Shown here: positions 42,337 through 48,259 of the stretch, piece by piece
Layout of the letters: every line of letters starts with the position of its first letter
Position numbering within the stretch: the stretch's first letter is position 1
Source: Niabella sp.
Lineage (GTDB): Bacteria; Bacteroidota; Bacteroidia; Chitinophagales; Chitinophagaceae
Reading direction: 5' to 3'
DNA: 48,259 nt
NCBI GenBank assembly: GCA_027493055.1
Contig: JAPUDO010000104.1
Coordinates: 1-48,259 of the forward strand
Program-made: the position numbers and the translations under genes
The notes under the pieces: model-generated
Databases searched by the model: none
What the model saw: the letters and a program-made list of their open reading frames with translations, nothing else
Told to the model about the DNA's origin: nothing

Positions 42337-44436
42337 ATGAGGAACTTTCAAAATATAAAATACTTTTTAATGCTGCTGCCGGCCTGCCTTATATGCTTTA
42401 CCACTGTGCTGGCACAGGATGATCCTTATTTATGGCTCGAAGATGTTGAAGGAGAAAAAGCTCTTGAATTTGTGAAAGCACAAAATAAAGCCACCCTCGA
42501 TAAGCTGAGTAAGGAAAAAGAATACGGGGATATTTATCGGAAAAGCCTTGAAATATACAATTCAAAAGACAAAATACCTTACCCCAGTACTTTAGGAAAA
42601 TACGTTTACAACTTCTGGCAGGACGATGTACATAAAAGAGGTATATGGCGAAGGGCAACCAAACAAAGCTACAACAGCAGGCAGCCGGTATGGGAAACAG
42701 TGCTGGATATAGATAAAATATCGGAAGAAGATGATATAAAATGGGTATTCCAGGGCGCCACAGGCCTCTACCCTGCCTACGATCGTTTCCTTATTTCTTT
42801 ATCAAAGGGCGGGAGTGATGCCATCGTTATAAAAGAATTTGATGCCGGTAAAAAAGCATTTATTGAAAACGGGTTTAGTCTGCCGGAAGCAAAAACAGAG
42901 GTTTCTTATATTGATAAAAGTACACTGATTGTTGCCACCGATTTTGGAGAAGGCACTATGACTGCTTCGGGTTATCCGCGCCAGGTAAAAATATGGCGCC
43001 GGGGCGAGGCATTGCAAAAGGCCCGGTTAATTTACGAATGCGGTAAAGAGGATGTTAGCGTTTTCGCTTCTGTCATAAAAAATGATGGAGCCCAATACAT
43101 TTTAACAGGGCGATATAAAACGACCTTTACTTCAGAAACTTTCCTGTGGCAGAACGGCAGACTTATAAAGCTGAACATTCCCAACGACAGCCAAATCAGT
43201 GGCATCATGAAAGGCCAGCTGGTAATCAGCTTAAAATCTGACTGGAAAGTAAACGGAAAAGTTTTTATGCAGGGATCTTTAATAAGCCTTAACCTTCCCC
43301 TGCTGCTTAAAGGTGAAAAGAAAATACAAACCATTTACCAGCCCAACGAATGGACCAGCATAGCCGGCGTAAATAATACCAAAAGCAAATTACTGGTAGC
43401 GCTTTTAAATAATGTAAAGAATGAACTATACCAGTATTCATTTGAAAAAGGGATATGGAAAAAAGAAAAAGTGAAAGCCCCTGATTTAGGAACCATTTCT
43501 GTAACCGATGCTGATCTGCTTTCGGATGAATATTATTTTATTTACTCTAACTTCCTTACGCCTACAACGCTTTACACAGCCAATGCAGCCACTGGTACAC
43601 TAAAGGTATGCAGATCTCTCCCCGCTCTTTTTGATGCCAGCCGTTACAAGGTAGAGCAGTTTAAAGCAAAATCAAAAGACGGTACGCTGGTGCCTTATTT
43701 CCTGGTTTCGGCAAAGGATATGAAACCGGATAGCAGCACACCCACTCTTTTATACGCCTACGGCGGATTTGAAGTACCATCATTACCCTATTATTCCTCT
43801 GTAATCGGAAATGCCTGGCTAAATAATGGCGGGGCATTTGTATTAGCCAATATACGGGGTGGCGGCGAGTTTGGCCCTAAATGGCACCAGGCTGGTCTGA
43901 AAGAAAAAAGGCAAAATGTATATGACGATTTCCATTCAGTAGCCGAAGATCTGGTAGCTAAAAAAATAACCTCTTCCCGGCACCTCGGCATTATGGGCGG
44001 CAGTAATGGCGGGTTACTGGTTGGCGTTGCCTTTACCCAGCGCCCCGATCTTTACAATGCGGTCGTTTGCCAGGTACCCCTGCTGGATATGAAGCGGTAT
44101 AACAAGCTCCTGGCCGGTGCCAGCTGGATGGGAGAATATGGCAACCCTGATATTCCGGAAGAATGGGCCTATATTCAGAAATACTCACCATATCAAAATC
44201 TTAAACAGGGTGTTAAATACCCTGAAGTATTTTTTTATACTTCCACAAGAGACGACCGTGTTCATCCCGGCCATGCCCGTAAAATGGCAGCAAAAATGGC
44301 AGGCTTTGGTATGCCTGTCTTTTATTATGAAAATATGGAAGGCGGTCATGGCGGCTCCTCCACACCTGAACAACGGGCAAGGGAAACGGCCATGCAATAT
44401 GCTTATTTTTTGATGAAATTACGCAGCAGGCGTTAA
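42337..44436 (+). CDS. Prolyl oligopeptidase family serine peptidase (S9)
   Basis: 699 residues with a signal peptide (MRNFQNIKYF ... TTVLAQ). The N-terminal DDPYLWLEDVEGEKALEFVK is the family start; a beta-propeller (about 80-420) precedes the alpha/beta-hydrolase domain with the nucleophile S556 in GGSNGG, Asp at 639/640 in TRDDRVHPGH and H671 in GGHGGS. It cuts small peptides after proline or basic residues in the periplasm. It stands alone. Confidence 0.94.
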   Translation: MRNFQNIKYFLMLLPACLICFTTVLAQDDPYLWLEDVEGEKALEFVKAQNKATLDKLSKEKEYGDIYRKSLEIYNSKDKIPYPSTLGKYVYNFWQDDVHKRGIWRRATKQSYNSRQPVWETVLDIDKISEEDDIKWVFQGATGLYPAYDRFLISLSKGGSDAIVIKEFDAGKKAFIENGFSLPEAKTEVSYIDKSTLIVATDFGEGTMTASGYPRQVKIWRRGEALQKARLIYECGKEDVSVFASVIKNDGAQYILTGRYKTTFTSETFLWQNGRLIKLNIPNDSQISGIMKGQLVISLKSDWKVNGKVFMQGSLISLNLPLLLKGEKKIQTIYQPNEWTSIAGVNNTKSKLLVALLNNVKNELYQYSFEKGIWKKEKVKAPDLGTISVTDADLLSDEYYFIYSNFLTPTTLYTANAATGTLKVCRSLPALFDASRYKVEQFKAKSKDGTLVPYFLVSAKDMKPDSSTPTLLYAYGGFEVPSLPYYSSVIGNAWLNNGGAFVLANIRGGGEFGPKWHQAGLKEKRQNVYDDFHSVAEDLVAKKITSSRHLGIMGGSNGGLLVGVAFTQRPDLYNAVVCQVPLLDMKRYNKLLAGASWMGEYGNPDIPEEWAYIQKYSPYQNLKQGVKYPEVFFYTSTRDDRVHPGHARKMAAKMAGFGMPVFYYENMEGGHGGSSTPEQRARETAMQYAYFLMKLRSRR

Positions 44437-44548
44437 AGGTTTGCCAGTACATAATTGGTCTCCGGAAATTTTCAACAAAACCGGGTTACAGGCGTTACTA
44501 TTAATTGTATATTTTTAATGATATTATTCAATTAATAAAAAACCGGCT

Positions 44549-45088
44549 ATGTTAAAAAAAATGTTGGCGCTTTTACTGGTTTCATTTTTATACCTGGGTT
44601 CATTTGCCCAAACCCTTACCCCTTCTGATGCAGACAGTAAAATATCCTTTGTTATTAAAAACATGGGAATAGGTGTAGATGGTACGCTGAAAGGTTTGAA
44701 AGGGAAAATAGTTTTTAACCCCAAAAAACCAAAAGCCAGCCTGTTTGATGTAACGGTAGATGTAGCTACTATCAATACCAATAATACACGCAGGGACGAC
44801 CACCTGAAAAAGCCCGACTTTTTTGATGCAGAAAAATATCCTGTAATTGCTATAAAAACAACCGGCATACAGGCCAAAGGCAATAATATTTATTTTGCGA
44901 AGGCGGTGCTTACCATGCATGGCGTTTCAAAAAATATACAGTTCGACTTTATAGCAAAACCGGTCAGCAATGGTTATCATTTTATTGCAGAGTTTTCTTT
45001 AAACCGCCGGGATTACGGCATTGGCGGCAACAGTATGACTATGAGCGATGATGTAAAAGTAAAGCTGGATGTGACGGGAACGAAATAG
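44549..45088 (+). CDS. YceI family periplasmic protein
   Basis: 179 residues with a signal peptide cut after GSFAQ. The YceI lipocalin-like pattern is clear: DSKISFVIKNMGIGVDGTLK, FDVTVDVATINTNNTRRDDH LKKPDFFDAEKYPVI and FSLNRRDYGIGG. YceI proteins bind isoprenoid-type lipids in their barrel. It is followed by a hairpin terminator at 45166. Confidence 0.93.
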   Translation: MLKKMLALLLVSFLYLGSFAQTLTPSDADSKISFVIKNMGIGVDGTLKGLKGKIVFNPKKPKASLFDVTVDVATINTNNTRRDDHLKKPDFFDAEKYPVIAIKTTGIQAKGNNIYFAKAVLTMHGVSKNIQFDFIAKPVSNGYHFIAEFSLNRRDYGIGGNSMTMSDDVKVKLDVTGTK

Positions 45089-45386
45089 GCAGAAAATTCT
45101 AATCTTTGTTGTGCAGCTATGCGAAATGCTGCTGTGCGAAACTTCCAGTTTCGCAATATTATTCTGTCGCCTGTGGCGACTTTTTTCATATCTGGGTCTC
45201 TACCTCACTTACGCCGGTCTACAGACCGGTGCATAGCTGTCACTTGCCACCCAAACCGCGAAGCATTGCCTACAGATTTAAGCCAGGCATTCTAAAAGCT
45301 AATAAAGAACTGTTCAAATCCCCAGATTGTAAATACTTCCTCTTTTTAACTTTCCAACTTGTTAACTTTTTAACTATCTTCAGCCT
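45089..45386. repeat. Intergenic palindrome cluster and leader array
   Basis: Palindromes GCGAAACTTCCAGTTTCGC (45136-45154), GTCGCCTGTGGCGAC (45166-45180) and CCGGTCTACAGACCGG (45214-45229), then from about 45350 to 45380 units like TTTTTAACTTTCCAACTTG before comM. No gene. Confidence 0.65.
45166..45186 (+). terminator. Terminator after the YceI gene
   Basis: GTCGCC, loop TGT, GGCGAC followed by TTTTTT. Confidence 0.75.
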
Positions 45387-46934
45387 ATGTTAGTGAAGAT
45401 AAACGGCAGTGCCGTTTATGGCGTTGAAGCGGTACCGATAACTATTGAAGTGAACTGGATGACGAGCGGTAAAGACCCTTCTATTGTTGGCCTGCCTGAT
45501 AATGCCGTAAAAGAAAGCCTGCAACGCGTTGAAAGCACCATTAAAACCAATGGCTATGATATGCCACGTACTAAAGTGGTAGTAAACTTAGCACCTGCCG
45601 ATATTAAGAAAAGCGGCACCGCCTTCGATCTCCCCATAGCTATGGGCATATTAGCGGCATCTGAACAAATTGAAAATGTAGAGGCGCTGAATAATTATGT
45701 CATTATGGGAGAGCTAAGCCTTGATGGAGAGATACGTCCTATTAAAGGCTCCCTGCCCATTGCTATACAGGCCCGGAAGCAGGAGTTTAAAGGATTGATT
45801 GTTCCAAAAACCAATGCCAGGGAAGCCGGCATGGTAAATAACCTGGCAGTATATGGAGTAGATAATATCAGGCAGGTGATCGATTTCTTTGAAAATGGCG
45901 AAACGGGCATTGAAGCAACGGTTGTGAACACGCGCGAAGAGTTTTTCCATTCGCAATACGATTTTGAAATAGATTTTGCTGATGTAAAGGGCCAGGAAAA
46001 TATAAAGCGGGCCCTGGAAATAGCAGCCGCAGGCGGGCACAATGCCATACTGATCGGCCCGCCGGGTGCCGGTAAAACCATGCTGGCAAAGCGTTTGCCC
46101 ACTATACTTCCGCCGCTTACCTTACAGGAAGCTTTAGAAACCACTAAGATCCATTCCGTTGCAGGCAAGCTGCCGGAAAATGCTACATTAATTTCAAAGC
46201 GGCCTTTTCGTTCTCCACATCACACTATTTCTGATGTAGCCTTAGTTGGTGGCGGTGGCAATCCGCAACCGGGTGAAATATCTTTAGCACATAACGGTGT
46301 CCTGTTTTTAGATGAACTCCCAGAATTTAAAAGAACTGTACTGGAAGTAATGCGGCAACCAATGGAAGAAAGAAAGGTTAGTATTTCACGCGCAAAGATG
46401 GCCGTTGATTTTCCAGCTAACTTTATGCTAATAGCCAGTATGAACCCGTGTATGTGTGGCTTCTATAACCATCCGGAGAAAGTCTGTACCTGTCCACCGG
46501 GTGCAGTACAGAAATATTTAAATAAAGTATCGGGGCCTTTATTAGACAGGATCGACCTGCATGTGGAAGTAACGCCTGTACCATTTAGCGAGCTGTCCAA
46601 TATCCGCAAAGAGCAAAGCTCGGGAACCATCCGCGAAAAAGTAATCAAAGCAAGAGAAGTACAGGCCGATCGTTATAAAGATCATCCCGGCATTTATGCT
46701 AACGCCCAGATGAGCAGTAAAATGCTTAAAGAGATTTGCATAATAGACAACGTAGGGCAAATGCTGTTAAAAGCTGCTATGGAAAAGCTCAACCTTTCTG
46801 CCCGTGCTTACGATCGTATTTTAAAAGTATCCCGCACGATTGCTGATTTGGAAGGAAGTGAAAACATCAAACCTGAATATTTAGCCGAAGCTATTCAGTA
46901 CCGGAGTTTGGATAGAGAAGGCTGGGCGGGATGA
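45387..46934 (+). CDS. comM: ComM/YifB family Mg-chelatase-like AAA+ ATPase
   Basis: 515 residues, typical length. N-terminal ChlI-type domain (LPDNAVKESLQRVESTIK, VNLAPADIKKSGTAFDLPIA), AAA+ core with Walker A GPPGAGKT (K230) and Walker B HNGVLFLDELPEF, a zinc-like block NPCMCGFYNHPEKVCTCPP, and the C-terminal lid SARAYDRILKVSRTIADLEG. ComM is a helicase that helps branch migration during natural transformation in other bacteria; that role is inferred here. Confidence 0.93.
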   Translation: MLVKINGSAVYGVEAVPITIEVNWMTSGKDPSIVGLPDNAVKESLQRVESTIKTNGYDMPRTKVVVNLAPADIKKSGTAFDLPIAMGILAASEQIENVEALNNYVIMGELSLDGEIRPIKGSLPIAIQARKQEFKGLIVPKTNAREAGMVNNLAVYGVDNIRQVIDFFENGETGIEATVVNTREEFFHSQYDFEIDFADVKGQENIKRALEIAAAGGHNAILIGPPGAGKTMLAKRLPTILPPLTLQEALETTKIHSVAGKLPENATLISKRPFRSPHHTISDVALVGGGGNPQPGEISLAHNGVLFLDELPEFKRTVLEVMRQPMEERKVSISRAKMAVDFPANFMLIASMNPCMCGFYNHPEKVCTCPPGAVQKYLNKVSGPLLDRIDLHVEVTPVPFSELSNIRKEQSSGTIREKVIKAREVQADRYKDHPGIYANAQMSSKMLKEICIIDNVGQMLLKAAMEKLNLSARAYDRILKVSRTIADLEGSENIKPEYLAEAIQYRSLDREGWAG

Positions 46935-46969
46935 GATGTGGGGTTTCTGATTTAAAATTTCAATTCTAA

Positions 46970-47161
46970 AAAACAATTCAACCATTTTCGGCTACCTATT
47001 TACTCCGGAAAGTATCACCCGATTTTAAGGAAGATACCCTTCGAATCAGCATTGAGCAGTACAATATTGAAATCGATCACGCGCTGAAAGAAACAGAAAA
47101 TGGTAATTATATCACCCAGGATGATATGGAAAAAATAAATAAAACATGGAAAAAGTTGTAA
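46970..47161 (+). pseudogene. Antitoxin-like coding remnant
   Basis: An open stretch of 63 codons without a start codon, closed upstream by TAA: IQPFSATYLLRKVSPDFKED, then RISIEQYNIEIDHALKETEN and GNYITQDDMEKINKTWKKL. The end (x-E-x-G-x-Y-I-T-x-x-x-x-x-K-x-x-x-W) is like antitoxins of Bacteroidota addiction modules. No toxin frame follows. Family by resemblance. Confidence 0.4.
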
Positions 47162-47305
47162 GAGTAAGGCATACAAGTATGGAGCCTAAAAATTATTAGG
47201 CCAAAAGATTTAACTAACTAACCCAAGTTGCTATTAAAGAGATGAGCTAAAAAAGAGCATAAGAAAAGAGTAATTTAGAGTTACCACGCTTTAAATCTCA
47301 ATCTT

Positions 47306-47377
47306 ATGCTCTCAGATGATAAAATTATAGCTCTTTATTGTATTGTAGATGATATTTTGAAAGGAATTGGTCATTTA
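47306..47377 (+). pseudogene. IS982-like transposase, N-terminal scrap
   Basis: About 25 residues, MLSDDKIIALYCIVDDILKG IGHLE, match the N-terminal pattern of IS982-type transposases (M-L-x-x-D-K-I-x-x-x-x-C-x-x-D-D). The frame then runs into the XRE remnant on the other strand, so the insertion sequence is cut after ~75 bp. Confidence 0.5.
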
Positions 47378-47701
47378 GAAGCGTTCCCGCCTTGCTCAAA
47401 CCGGCCTAATGTGCTTGAGTCAATACCTAAAGTTTCTGCTACCTCCTTTGGGATTAACCCTTTCTCAATCCGGTATTGCTTTATCGGGTTCTCACTCTCA
47501 ATATTCGGAGTATATCCAAGAAATTGAATAACTTAGGAACATGGATTAACACAGGGGAATTTCTGTTTTGCTCTCAATTGCAACACTATCGGCCTACACT
47601 TCTATTATCTTTGCCACCTTACTTTGCGACAATCCTAATTCAATCCTCCGTTTACGGATATGGTCGCCATAACTAACAAGCTGTTTCGGAATTGGCTGGT
47701 T
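47371..47701 (-). pseudogene. XRE-family regulator with two HTH motifs, multiply broken
   Basis: On the minus strand, pieces in several frames read QPIPKQLVSYGDHIRKRRIE LGLSQSKVAKIIEV (first HTH), then an in-frame TAG, then EQNRNSPVLIHVPK in a shifted frame, then FLGYTPNIESENPIKQYRIE KGLIPKEVAETLGIDSSTLG RFEQGG in a third frame (second HTH). Joined, they follow the known double-HTH XRE protein plan of this phylum. At least one stop and two frameshifts make it a clear pseudogene. Confidence 0.8.
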
Positions 47702-47820
47702 TTAACTATTTCGTACGCTGTCTAAATGTAAATGAAAACAATAATTAGGGTTTGCTGTTTAACTCGTCTATTGGTAATTTTTGAATACGGTAGTACCTTT
47801 TGCTATTAAAACAGGGAAAA

Positions 47821-48259
47821 ATGGTGCAAACAAAACGCGGGAAGGCTATCAAAAAGCCTGCACGAACACCAGTGTATGTAAGCCCTGATCAGCTGACAAT
47901 AGGGCATGATTTTGAAACGCCTTTTGCCCAGGCACTCAGCAGTGAGAACCGTTGGGTAAAGCTAAGCAGGTTGCTTCCCTGGGATAAAATGGTAGCACAA
48001 TATGATAAGACTTTTAAATCTAAGGAAGGCAGGCAACCCCTTAATGGGCGTATAGTAATAGGAGCGGTCATTATCAAGCATATGCTTAAGCTTTCTGACC
48101 GGGAGACAGTCCTGTAGATACAGGAAAATGTATTCATGCAGTATTTCCTGGGATATAGTTCCTTCACCAATGAAGCGCCCTTTGATGCGAGTTTGTTTGT
48201 AGATATCCGTCAACGGTTAAGCCTTGAGGTGATGGGCAGTATCAATGAGATCGTCATAG
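47821..48259 (+). pseudogene. IS5/IS1182-type transposase, in-frame TAG, runs off window
   Basis: From ATG 47821: MVQTKRGKAIKKPARTPVYV, later ENRWVKLSRLLPWDKMVAQY, GRIVIGAVIIKHMLKLSDRE TVL, then TAG at 48115-48117, then in the same frame IQENVFMQYFLGYSSFTNEA PFDASLFVDIRQRLSLEVMG up to the edge. The sequence without the stop is the DUF772 N-terminal domain of IS5/IS1182-like transposases. CAG to TAG (Q to stop) is the simplest cause. The catalytic DDE domain lies outside the window. Confidence 0.8.

Noticed and set aside
45106-45393. 95-codon open frame before comM
   Set aside because: It runs through three palindromes, a terminator and a tandem array; its residues show no coding pattern.

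Overview
The window looks like chromosomal DNA of a Bacteroidota bacterium, most likely a member of the Chitinophagaceae or a close relative. Reasons seen in the sequence: promoter elements of the Bacteroidota type (TAnnTTTG) directly ahead of several genes, almost no Shine-Dalgarno sequences, many short lipoproteins (L-x-S/G-C lipoboxes), an atpD-atpC pair split from the other ATP synthase genes, and families common in this phylum (DUF4197, DUF3347, Sfp-type PPTase, two-lipoyl E2). No species is claimed.

Layout. 1-6125: a tripartite RND efflux operon on the minus strand (lipoprotein adaptor, HAE1 pump, NodT-type outer membrane factor) followed with no gap by a membrane protein that runs off the left edge and resembles the sensor part of a LytS-type kinase. 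6126-6769: mostly non-coding, with a hydrolase scrap. 6770-12029: a small, AT-rich, decayed integrative element in the 3' half of tRNA-Lys(CTT). Two ~116-bp direct repeats (45 bp of tRNA plus its terminator hairpin) flank a broken integrase start, shuffled fragments (tail-fibre-like protein, decapitated response regulator, XRE tail) and one better preserved cassette: a HEPN-type protein, an HNH-like zinc protein and a small membrane protein. This cassette is the best candidate for an undescribed (anti-phage) system here.

12135-15201: DUF3347 lipoprotein-like protein, ABC-F ATPase and a small secreted protein. 15317-20864: a nitrite assimilation locus, nirB-nirD-nirC on the minus strand, diverging across an AT-rich promoter region from a siroheme uroporphyrinogen methyltransferase and a Crp/Fnr-type regulator. 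20970-28813: envelope stress type small proteins (BON, SH3), DUF2130, PPTase, dCTP deaminase, an orphan sensor kinase, YqgE, DUF4197 and RDD proteins. 29083-30925: atpD-atpC. 31183-39804: L,D-transpeptidase, GNAT-like proteins, small lipoproteins, dnaX and pyruvate dehydrogenase E2. 39888-41602: small accessory cluster with an intact RelE-type toxin-antitoxin pair, a second pair whose ParE-like toxin is truncated and coupled to a CoA-binding protein, and a frameshifted four-helix-bundle gene. 41634-46934: META-domain lipoprotein, S9 peptidase, YceI, ComM/YifB. 46970-48259: a graveyard of an antitoxin-like scrap, an IS982-like scrap, a multiply broken double-HTH XRE gene and an IS5/IS1182-type transposase with an in-frame TAG.

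A second theme runs through the intergenic DNA: short imperfect tandem arrays (7-16 nt units) sit directly in front of the start codons of unrelated genes (dcd, atpC, the 33453 gene, E2, comM), and small palindrome clusters of a common type lie downstream of others. All assignments come from reading translated sequence and motifs; no database search was run.
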